Of a stretch of 7,563 nucleotides of DNA, positions 1 through 5,965 are shown piece after piece. Both the position numbers and the translations under genes were made by a program. Each line of letters opens with the position of its first letter. Position 1 is the stretch's first letter. The notes below the pieces were generated by a model. That model had not been told where the DNA came from. It saw only the letters and a list, made by a program, of their open reading frames with translations, and searched no databases. The stretch comes from Spirochaetaceae bacterium (GTDB lineage: Bacteria; Spirochaetota; Spirochaetia; SZUA-6; Fen-1364), in the NCBI GenBank assembly GCA_003154555.1, contig PMDT01000024.1, forward strand, positions 1 to 7,563. The letters are read 5' to 3'.

Positions 1-16
1 GGCCGGGGCACTGCCT

Positions 17-31
17 GCGCCCTGCGGGCGC
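17..31 (-). terminator. GC-rich hairpin just after the stop codon of the small minus-strand gene
   Basis: GCGCCC (17-22) and GGGCGC (26-31) form a perfect 6-bp stem with a TGC loop. On the minus strand it begins directly after the TAG stop of the 32-352 ORF. No T-run follows (the next bases on the minus strand are AGGCAGTGCC), so it is not a classical intrinsic terminator. It could still pause polymerase or protect the 3' end. In GC-rich DNA such a stem may also be chance. Confidence 0.25.
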
Positions 32-352
32 CTAGTCGCGGCGTTTCGGGCGGATCCAGATCGTGCCCGGCGTCCGGGCGGCGCGGCCGAAGTAGGAGAG
101 AAACGAGCGCATGATGCGCGCTTTCACGAGCGCGCTCGTCCGCCTGCGCGTCTCGAGGCGGATCTCCTCCTCGATGCGCGCCGCCTTTGCCGCGGCGATC
201 AGCGGGTAGAGGGCGCGCCTGCGTTCGACGGAGAGCACCGACAGTCCCACCGCGCACACCTTGTCCGGCATACGCATGAGAATATTCTGGAGCCGGGTGG
301 CGTCCGTCCCTTCGATGCTCTCCCGAACGGCGGCCGCGACGTCGCGCGGCAC
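32..352 (-). CDS. Small basic hypothetical protein (106 aa), GTG start
   Basis: I do not recognise this family. The predicted protein is 106 residues, strongly basic and mostly helical by composition. Residues about 55-85 are rich in Arg, Glu and Ala (around RIEEEIRLETRRRTS), suggesting an amphipathic helix, and the tail is Arg/Lys-rich (WIRPKRRD). No signal peptide, membrane segment or catalytic motif is visible. A nucleic-acid-binding or partner-binding role would fit the charge, but nothing shows it. The frame is closed upstream by an in-frame TGA, so GTG at 352 is the only reasonable start; AGG on the minus strand about 7 nt upstream is a plausible ribosome binding site. It runs divergently from the RND exporter gene. 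An ATG at 374-372 lies one nucleotide out of frame, so a 1-nt indel may hide the natural start (see findings). The composition looks more protein-like than the overlapping frames, but a spurious ORF is not excluded. Confidence 0.55.
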   Translation of the reverse strand: MPRDVAAAVRESIEGTDATRLQNILMRMPDKVCAVGLSVLSVERRRALYPLIAAAKAARIEEEIRLETRRRTSALVKARIMRSFLSYFGRAARTPGTIWIRPKRRD

Positions 353-371
353 CTTGCTACCTGCCGGCTTT

Positions 372-399
372 CATGCGCAAAAGATAACGCCGGCGCATG
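372..399. repeat. Perfect inverted repeat CATGCGC-N14-GCGCATG
   Basis: CATGCGC (372-378) and GCGCATG (393-399) are exact reverse complements with a 14-nt AT-richer spacer. The repeat lies in the divergent intergenic region, just upstream of the GTG start of the minus-strand gene. Two half-sites with centres 21 nt apart, about two helical turns, resemble a dimeric repressor or activator site. The spacing argues more for a protein site than for an RNA hairpin. No regulator gene is present in the window. Confidence 0.35.
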
Positions 400-410
400 G
401 CAGCGGAAAG

Positions 411-427
411 ATCCGCGCATCGCGGAT
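411..427. repeat. Perfect palindromic hairpin ATCCGCG-CAT-CGCGGAT
   Basis: ATCCGCG (411-417) and CGCGGAT (421-427) form a perfect 7-bp dyad around the triplet CAT. It lies between the two divergent genes and 12 nt beyond the other inverted repeat. No T-run follows on either strand, so a terminator is unlikely. It may be an operator or a small hairpin in a leader. The function is inferred only from position and symmetry. Confidence 0.3.
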
Positions 428-473
428 GGAGGCCGTCGCCAATACATAGGCTGTCGATGCAACGCGATGATTC

Positions 474-503
474 TTGACTCGCGGCTCATATCCGGTCTTT
501 CAT
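474..503 (+). promoter_or_regulatory. Weak sigma70-like promoter before the RND exporter gene, possibly giving a leaderless mRNA
   Basis: TTGACT (474-479) matches five of six bases of the -35 consensus. TTTCAT (498-503), 18 nt further on, matches four of six bases of the -10 consensus. A start point 6-8 nt after the -10 would fall at about 509-511, on the GTG/ATG start codons of the exporter gene, which has no visible Shine-Dalgarno sequence. The weak -10 keeps confidence low. Confidence 0.25.
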
Positions 504-511
504 CATAAGTG

Positions 512-2860
512 ATGCCTCCCTCAGTTCTCGACCGCCTGATCCGTTTTTCGGTGAAGCGGGCGGCATACGTTATACTCGTCACATTTGCCGCGACAGTGGT
601 GCTGGGATGGTTCGCGCTGAAGGTGAGGATCTACCCCGATTTCGTGTCACTCCTGCCACAGAACGCCGAAGTCAACAAGGTCCTGAGAGAGTATGGGGGT
701 GCCGCGGGTTCCACCGACTCCGTGGTGCTCGCGGTGACCGCCGACGCATCCGGGGGCGACATATTCGCCCCTGCGCGGTTGTCTGCGTTCTCCGACGCAA
801 TAAACGCGATCACCGCCGTACCGGGCGTGCAATCGGCGATCACGCCGTTCAACCTTGTCGCGTTCGCCCGCGAGGGAGGGCGGCTGGTCATGCGCGACAT
901 GAGCGCCGGAGGAACGGCACCGACCGCCGACGCGCTGCCTGATTTCCATTCGCGCCTGCTCTCCACCCGCTATGCCGCGAATCTCGTCATATCACGCGAC
1001 GCGACGATGCTCATCGCCTATTTCCCGGTGGCCCATGGCGTGGCCCCGCAGGATGTGATGCGCGTGGTGGATCCCACCGTGGAAGGCCTGCGCAGTCACG
1101 GTCTCGTGCCCTATGTGACGGGTACGGTCCCCGTGAATATGCAGACCGGGTTCTATCTCTCCCGTGACCTCACGCGCCTCCTCGTCCTTACGGTTCTCAT
1201 CATCGTCCTCTGCTATGCGGCGGGATTCCGTCGTTTCCGCGGCGTCGTTTTTCCGCTCATCTCTGTCGTCTTCGGCACGATCTGGATGGCGGGTTTCATG
1301 GGCATCTTCGGCTTCTCACTGTCCCTCATCTCCGTCGTGGCCCCGCCGCTGATCATGATTTTCGGCAACGAATACAACATCTACGCCACGAGCGAGCTGA
1401 TGCGGATCCCGCGGGAAGAGGGAACCGCGCCGGGCTGGATCGAGAGAGCCAGCCGCAATGTCTCCAAGCCCCTCATCATGGCGTTTCTCTCCACGGTGGT
1501 CGGCTTCCTCAGCCTCTGCGTCACCGACATCCGCCAGACGCGGGAGTTCGCGATCACCGCGAGCTTCGGGTCGCTCGCGTGCGCGTTTCTCGCCCTGTTC
1601 TTTCTGCCGGCCATTCATACATTCCTGAAGCCGCTGCCCCGGCGCGCCCCGCGGCAGAAGGGTTTCGAAACGACGATGAAGGGGGTCGCGCGCTTCTCTT
1701 TCCGCTACCCGGTCATCGTGCTCGCCGCCCTCGGTGCGGTGATCGTGCTGTTTGTCGTGACCTGGCGTTTCCTGATCTTCAACACGGACACGGCCAGCTA
1801 CTATCCGCAGAGCGACCGCGTGATCCAGGACACCTACGCCATCTATGCAAAAGCGGGCGGGTACGACGCGATCTCGGTCTCCTTCGATGCGCCTCCCGGG
1901 GCAACGGGCTATTTCCTCGACACGGCGGCGCTCGCCCGCGTGGAGAACGCCGAACGGGCGTTGCGCGCCCTGCCCGATATCTCCTACTCCCTGTCGCTCC
2001 CCGACCTGCTGCGCTCCATCAACATCGCGGCCACCGGCCAGGACGCGCTGCCGACGAACAAGGCCGTCGTCAGCATGTTCTCCCGGCTCCTCGCCGCGGC
2101 GGGCGGCTCGTCGGCCAGCGGGGCGATCCTGGGCAACCTGACGAACAAGGATTTTACCCGTCTCACGCTCAGTTTCCGCGTCTACAACTCGGCCACGGGG
2201 CATTACATGGACGAGGCGCGCTTCCGCAACCTCCTCGTCTCGATGCACAGGATCCTCGATGAAACGCCGACGGGAGCCACCCCCGTCATCTGGGGGGACC
2301 TGATCCGCGTCCTCTCCTTCGCCGACACCCTGCGGCGTTCGCTTTTCATCTCGATGGCGATCAGCGTCGTTTCCATCCTCGCCCTCACGATGTTCGTCTT
2401 CCGGTCCTTCCTCTTCGGGCTGTATCCGCTGATCCCCCTCGCGGCGGGCCTCCTCCTGAACTTCTCCTTCATGGCCATCTTCGGCATCCCCCTGGACCTG
2501 ACGACGATCATGGTGTCCAACATCGCCATCGGTGTCGGCGTCGACAGCGCGATCTACCTTGTCATCCAGTATCGGCGCGAGCTCGCCCGCTCGCCGGACG
2601 ATCCCTCGCAGGCTCTCCAGCGGACACTCGCGATCATGGGGCAGCCGGTCCTGCTTTCGAGCCTCTCCATCGCCGCAGGGCTGCTCGTCTTCCTCACGGC
2701 AACCTTCCGGCCGGTGCTCTATTTCGGCCTCCTGGTGCTGTTCACGCTCCTGGCGACAACCGGCGGCACCCTGGTGACCTTGCCCACTCTCCTGGGAATC
2801 GACACCCGCATCCGCCTTGCCCGTGGGAAGGCCGGGCGTCGCGCGGCTGCGTCGCCTTGA
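512..2860 (+). CDS. RND/MMPL-family exporter (HpnN-like, predicted lipid transporter)
   Basis: A 782-aa inner-membrane transporter of the two-repeat RND type used for hydrophobic cargo (MmpL, HpnN and Patched relatives). Residues 17-38 form TM1, followed by a periplasmic domain at about 39-220 and a five-helix bundle at about 221-370. The pattern repeats with TM7 (400-422), a second periplasmic domain (about 424-608) and TM8-TM12 (609-762), giving 12 predicted helices and a short basic C-tail. TM10 carries the family's G-V-D motif (G676-V677-D678, in NIAIGVGVDSAIYL), where the Asp usually belongs to the proton relay. The matching place in TM4 reads G-N-E-Y (285-288). A TAA is immediately upstream in frame (506-508), so the start is GTG 509 or ATG 512; I prefer ATG. 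There is no clear ribosome binding site. It heads the plus-strand run, 36 nt before the YghO-like acyltransferase gene, which suggests export of the lipid those enzymes make. The fold is secure; the cargo is inferred. Confidence 0.88.
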   Translation: MPPSVLDRLIRFSVKRAAYVILVTFAATVVLGWFALKVRIYPDFVSLLPQNAEVNKVLREYGGAAGSTDSVVLAVTADASGGDIFAPARLSAFSDAINAITAVPGVQSAITPFNLVAFAREGGRLVMRDMSAGGTAPTADALPDFHSRLLSTRYAANLVISRDATMLIAYFPVAHGVAPQDVMRVVDPTVEGLRSHGLVPYVTGTVPVNMQTGFYLSRDLTRLLVLTVLIIVLCYAAGFRRFRGVVFPLISVVFGTIWMAGFMGIFGFSLSLISVVAPPLIMIFGNEYNIYATSELMRIPREEGTAPGWIERASRNVSKPLIMAFLSTVVGFLSLCVTDIRQTREFAITASFGSLACAFLALFFLPAIHTFLKPLPRRAPRQKGFETTMKGVARFSFRYPVIVLAALGAVIVLFVVTWRFLIFNTDTASYYPQSDRVIQDTYAIYAKAGGYDAISVSFDAPPGATGYFLDTAALARVENAERALRALPDISYSLSLPDLLRSINIAATGQDALPTNKAVVSMFSRLLAAAGGSSASGAILGNLTNKDFTRLTLSFRVYNSATGHYMDEARFRNLLVSMHRILDETPTGATPVIWGDLIRVLSFADTLRRSLFISMAISVVSILALTMFVFRSFLFGLYPLIPLAAGLLLNFSFMAIFGIPLDLTTIMVSNIAIGVGVDSAIYLVIQYRRELARSPDDPSQALQRTLAIMGQPVLLSSLSIAAGLLVFLTATFRPVLYFGLLVLFTLLATTGGTLVTLPTLLGIDTRIRLARGKAGRRAAASP

Positions 2861-2896
2861 CGATTCGGGCCCACCGTCCTACTCTGACAAACGCAG

Positions 2897-4042
2897 ATGG
2901 ATGATCGTGTAAACATCGCCCTATCGGTCGTCAGCTCGCGCGCGGAGCTGAAGCGCTTCATCGCGTTTCCGCGCGCGCTCTACAAGGGAAATGCCTTCTG
3001 GGTGCCGCCGCTGCAGAGCGACGAGCTTGATACGCTCACCCCCGGGCGCAATCCCGCATTCGACGACGCCGAGGCCCGTCTCTTCCTTGCCCGGAGGCAG
3101 GGGAGGATCGTCGGGCGGATCGCCGCCATCCTGAGCCATGCGGCGAACAGGAAGTACGGCACGAAGAACCTGCGCTTCGCGTGGTTCGACACCATTGACG
3201 ACTACGAGGTGGCGCGCGCCCTGCTCGATGCCGCGGCGGATTGGGGCAGAAGCAGGGGATTGGTCACGATGACCGGGCCGCACGGCTTCACCGACCTCGA
3301 TCCGGAGGGGCTGCTGGTGGAGGGCTTCAATGAGCTCGCCACCATCGCCGTGATTTACAATTATCCCTACTACCCGGTATTCATCGAGCGCTACGGGTTT
3401 GCCAAGGAAGTGGATTCCGTCGAGTTCCAGGCGGTCGCCCCGAAGGGCACCGTGCTGCCGGAGAAGAAGGCAAGACTCGCCGATTGGGGGGCCAGGCGGA
3501 ACGGCTGGCACCTGGTGAAGTACACCGACATCAAGAAGCTGCGCGCGGAGTACGGCCAGAAGCTCTTCGACTTGCTCGACGAATCCTACGAGGAGCTCTA
3601 CGGCACCGTCCCTCTCACCCAGAAACAGAAGGAATACTACATCCGCAAGTACATCCCGTTCGCCAATCCGAGCTTCATCGAGATCGTCGCCAACGAGGCG
3701 GAGGAGATGATCGGTTTCATCATCGCCCTGCCCAGCCTTTCCCGGGCTTTCCAGAAGGCCCGCGGCCGGCTCTTCCCCTTCGGGTTCCTCCACATCCTGC
3801 GCGCCCTGCGGAAATTCGACACGCTGGACTTCATGCTCGCCGGCATCCGCAAAGAGTGCCGGGGCAAGGGGGCCGACCTTCTCATGGTCATCGACCTCTT
3901 CCGCACGGTCATCGCCAAGGGCATCCGGGTCGCGGAGTCCAATCCCGAGCTTGAAACGAACGCCCTGATCCAGAATGAATGGAAGATCGTTCCTAGACGC
4001 CAGCACAAGAGGCGCCGCATCTACAAGAAAAGCATTGCGTGA
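2897..4042 (+). CDS. YghO-like GNAT-fold N-acyltransferase, candidate bacterial ceramide synthase (bCerS)
   Basis: A 381-aa soluble protein with the block pattern I know from the YghO-like family: FPRALYKGNAFWVPPL (24-39), NPAFDDAEARLFLARR (52-67), FDTIDDYEVA (97-106), GPHGFTDLDPEGLLVEG (127-143), YNYPYYP (154-160), and a C-terminal block with SNPELETN (348-355), IQNEWK (358-363) and KRRRIYKK (371-378). R322-G323-K324-G325 resembles the acyl-CoA-binding loop of GNAT enzymes. From recall, the Caulobacter bCerS belongs to this family and N-acylates 3-oxosphinganine; many members are uncharacterised, so the exact reaction here is inferred. An in-frame TGA 12 nt upstream (2885-2887) makes ATG 2897 the first start, although no good Shine-Dalgarno sequence is visible. 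It lies between an RND exporter and an SDR reductase, the neighbours expected for a bCerS/CerR pair. Alternative: an acyltransferase acting on another amine, such as an amino acid or polyamine. Family assignment is strong; ceramide synthase is moderate. Confidence 0.8.
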   Translation: MDDRVNIALSVVSSRAELKRFIAFPRALYKGNAFWVPPLQSDELDTLTPGRNPAFDDAEARLFLARRQGRIVGRIAAILSHAANRKYGTKNLRFAWFDTIDDYEVARALLDAAADWGRSRGLVTMTGPHGFTDLDPEGLLVEGFNELATIAVIYNYPYYPVFIERYGFAKEVDSVEFQAVAPKGTVLPEKKARLADWGARRNGWHLVKYTDIKKLRAEYGQKLFDLLDESYEELYGTVPLTQKQKEYYIRKYIPFANPSFIEIVANEAEEMIGFIIALPSLSRAFQKARGRLFPFGFLHILRALRKFDTLDFMLAGIRKECRGKGADLLMVIDLFRTVIAKGIRVAESNPELETNALIQNEWKIVPRRQHKRRRIYKKSIA

Positions 4043-4098
4043 ACGGCCATTGCCCGTCGCGGCTGTCTTCCGTTGGACACCCGTGAGGAGAGCCGGTC

Positions 4099-4103
4099 GA
4101 GGG
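4099..4103 (+). promoter_or_regulatory. Ribosome binding site fixing the SDR start at ATG 4109
   Basis: GAGGG ends 5 nt before ATG 4109, whereas no comparable site precedes the in-frame TTG at 4073. The nucleotide-binding strand begins right after this ATG (MTIGITGATGFLG), as is usual for extended SDRs. The 12 extra residues from TTG (polar and charged) look like non-coding leader. Confidence 0.6.
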
Positions 4104-4108
4104 CAGCC

Positions 4109-5218
4109 ATGACAATCGGCATCACGGGCGCGACGGGCTTCCTGGGTGCGTCTCTGGCGGCGAGGATCGCGGCCGCCCTTCCCGACGGAGACAGGATCGT
4201 GACTTTCGGCTCGCGTCATACGGCCAACCCGCTTACCGTGGATCTCGGCCTGTCCTGCGAGCGGCTGGACGTCACGGACCGTGACGAGGCGATCCGCCTC
4301 ACGCGGGGTATCGACGTCCTCTACCACGTGGCCGGCGCCGTGGATTATTCGCGGCGCTTGCGGCAGCGCACGTGGGATGTGAATGTCCTGGGCACGCGGA
4401 ACATCCTTGACGCCGCCATTGCAAACCGCATCGCACGGGTGATCTGCGTGTCATCGATCTGTGTCATGGGCGTGCCGGCGGGTGACGGCGCCTGCGCAGA
4501 TGAGACCAACGACCGCTATGCCCCGGGCATGAACCCCATCTCGTTTGCCGGCCCCGAGGATGCCCTGCACGCCGTGGAGGACTCTCTGCGCGATGACTAT
4601 CGCTTCCTGCGGCGCGTGCGGATTCCCTACTTCGATTCGAAGATCGCAGCCTTCGAGCTCGCCGGGCGCTATGCGTCCGACAAAGGCCTCGATGTCGTGA
4701 GGGTGCTCCCCGGCACTGCCGTCGGGGCCGGTGATATCGGTCTTGCGCTGGCGGGGCTCGTGCAGCGTGTGTACGACAGCAGGCTCGCCTTCACGCTTCC
4801 GGGAGGGACATCCTTCGTTTCCTCGGTCGACGTCGCCCGCGGCGTCCACCTCGCGGGCGAGCGGGGCCGCCGCGGCGGGGTCTACATCATCACCGGCCGC
4901 CGGGAAGACAACCTGCGCCACCGTGATTTCATGAGACTCGTGGCCGGGGTGGTGCGTGACTGCTATGGCCGTCGGTGCCGGGAGGACTTCACCGTGGTTC
5001 CGGCCCGGCTCGCCGTGGCGTGCGCGCGGGTGATCGAGAGCGTCTCCCCCGGCGGCTCGCTCCAGGAGGGTCTCGTGCTTTCGGGGTGCCTCGTGCACCG
5101 TTTCCAGAGCATTCGGGCGAAGGAGGAGCTTGGCTATGAGCCCCTCGTTCCCCTTCGGGATTCGATTCGCGCGTGCATCGATTTCACACTGCGCGTGCAA
5201 AAGGAGTCGCACACATGA
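4109..5218 (+). CDS. Extended SDR NAD(P)-dependent reductase/epimerase, candidate ceramide reductase (CerR)
   Basis: A 369-aa extended short-chain dehydrogenase. The Rossmann glycine motif GATGFLG is at residues 7-13, the H-V-A-G-A strand at 73-77, and NVLGTRN at 92-98. The catalytic set is Ser115/Ser116 (in CVSSICVMG) and Y174-x-x-x-K178 (YFDSK), so the active site looks intact. The pocket half ends with the usual LGYEP block (341-345) before the last helix. The layout matches 3beta-HSD/UDP-sugar-epimerase-like enzymes that oxidise or reduce a hydroxyl or keto group. Next to a YghO-like acyltransferase, reduction of a 3-oxo-N-acyl intermediate (CerR activity) is the most attractive job. A steroid/hopanoid-type or sugar substrate remains possible. 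It follows the acyltransferase gene by 66 nt and its TGA overlaps the next ATG (ATGA, 5215-5218), so translation of the pair is probably coupled. Family is certain; substrate is inferred from context. Confidence 0.85.
   Translation: MTIGITGATGFLGASLAARIAAALPDGDRIVTFGSRHTANPLTVDLGLSCERLDVTDRDEAIRLTRGIDVLYHVAGAVDYSRRLRQRTWDVNVLGTRNILDAAIANRIARVICVSSICVMGVPAGDGACADETNDRYAPGMNPISFAGPEDALHAVEDSLRDDYRFLRRVRIPYFDSKIAAFELAGRYASDKGLDVVRVLPGTAVGAGDIGLALAGLVQRVYDSRLAFTLPGGTSFVSSVDVARGVHLAGERGRRGGVYIITGRREDNLRHRDFMRLVAGVVRDCYGRRCREDFTVVPARLAVACARVIESVSPGGSLQEGLVLSGCLVHRFQSIRAKEELGYEPLVPLRDSIRACIDFTLRVQKESHT
5199..5206 (+). promoter_or_regulatory. Strong ribosome binding site for the PlsC-like gene
   Basis: AAAAGGAG sits 8 nt before ATG 5215, inside the 3' end of the SDR gene. 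This selects ATG 5215 over the in-frame GTG at 5173, which would add 14 residues overlapping the SDR by a further 42 nt. Together with the ATGA overlap it points to coupled, efficient translation. Confidence 0.7.
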
Positions 5219-5943
5219 GCCATGCGGGATATTTCCGGCTTCTGAAACTCTATGCGGACATCTGGGCGCGACGGCATTGCCGCGTCATCCTCGCCGGCCA
5301 GGAGATCCTCGACGTCCCCAGCGACCGTGGCAGGGTCTACGTCGTCAGTCATCCCACGACGTGGGACCTCCCCATGCTCGCGCATATCGGGCGGAACAAC
5401 TGGTACGTCATCGTCGACAAGGGACCCTTTGCCCACCCGCTCGTGAACTGGCTGTTCAAGAACTCCGGGTTCCTGAAACTGGAGGGGGACAACAGCGACG
5501 CGGTGATCCAGCAGGCCGTCGACATCGCGGCCGCAAAGAAGCCGCTCATCGTGTCGCTCAAGGGCTACGGCGTCGATTTCGGCGAGGTGGTGCGTCCCCG
5601 CACGGGCGCCATCAGGATCGCCCACATGGCGAAGGCGGACATCTATCCCGTGCATCTCTGGATCGAGGATGGCAAACGGATCATGAAGGGGTTCACGTTC
5701 AGGGGAGAAACCTATCCCTTCTCCGTCTTTCACGACACGCTGTACTTCGCGACCTTCTGCCCGCCCCTGCGCTACGAGCACTATGGGAAAGAAGCCATGA
5801 CCTACAAGGACTACACGACGATGGCGTACGCGATGGAAGCGACATTCGACGAAATGGAAAAGAAGATCAGGGGCGAGCTTGCCGCCGGCCGTTACGACGG
5901 GGTGCCGCGCAAGGGCGGGACAAAGACGCAGATCCTGTACTGA
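5215..5943 (+). CDS. PlsC-like (LPLAT family) acyltransferase with atypical motif III
   Basis: A 242-aa protein of the lysophospholipid acyltransferase superfamily. The catalytic H-x4-D motif is intact (H46-P-T-T-W-D51, preceded by YVVS). Motif II follows (VDKGPFAHPLVNWLFK, about 67-82, then GFLKLEGDNS). The position of motif III, normally E-G-T-R/S, reads S114-L-K116-G-Y-G119, so the usual Glu is replaced by Lys and Arg by Gly. The downstream RPRTGAIRIA (128-137) and ADIYPVHLW (141-149) match the Gly-Ala segment and motif IV. No transmembrane helix is obvious, so it is likely a peripheral inner-membrane enzyme. It is translationally coupled to the SDR gene upstream and ends the plus-strand run. 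It plausibly adds an acyl chain to the lipid made by its neighbours, but the altered motif III suggests an acceptor other than lysophosphatidate. A general phospholipid role cannot be excluded. Family confident; acceptor unknown. Confidence 0.82.
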   Translation: MSHAGYFRLLKLYADIWARRHCRVILAGQEILDVPSDRGRVYVVSHPTTWDLPMLAHIGRNNWYVIVDKGPFAHPLVNWLFKNSGFLKLEGDNSDAVIQQAVDIAAAKKPLIVSLKGYGVDFGEVVRPRTGAIRIAHMAKADIYPVHLWIEDGKRIMKGFTFRGETYPFSVFHDTLYFATFCPPLRYEHYGKEAMTYKDYTTMAYAMEATFDEMEKKIRGELAAGRYDGVPRKGGTKTQILY

Positions 5944-5965
5944 GCCGCCCGCGCTCGCGCCCGCC

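Noticed and set aside
1316..2248. A 310-codon open frame on the minus strand inside the exporter gene
   Set aside because: It has antisense-type composition and no hydrophobic or catalytic pattern; the plus strand encodes an unmistakable 12-helix RND protein.
4043..4108. A promoter, attenuator or small gene in the 66-nt gap before the SDR gene
   Set aside because: No -35/-10 pair, hairpin with T-run or plausible small ORF was visible, so the run is treated as one transcription unit.
2921..4327. A 468-codon open frame on the minus strand opposite the YghO-like gene
   Set aside because: It is rich in Arg, Gly, Asp, Val and Glu in a pattern typical of antisense frames in GC-rich genes, crosses two real genes and a gap, and has no recognisable motif.
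5944..5965. A bidirectional terminator between the convergent genes
   Set aside because: The 22-nt gap is GC-rich, with no convincing stem followed by a T-run on either strand.
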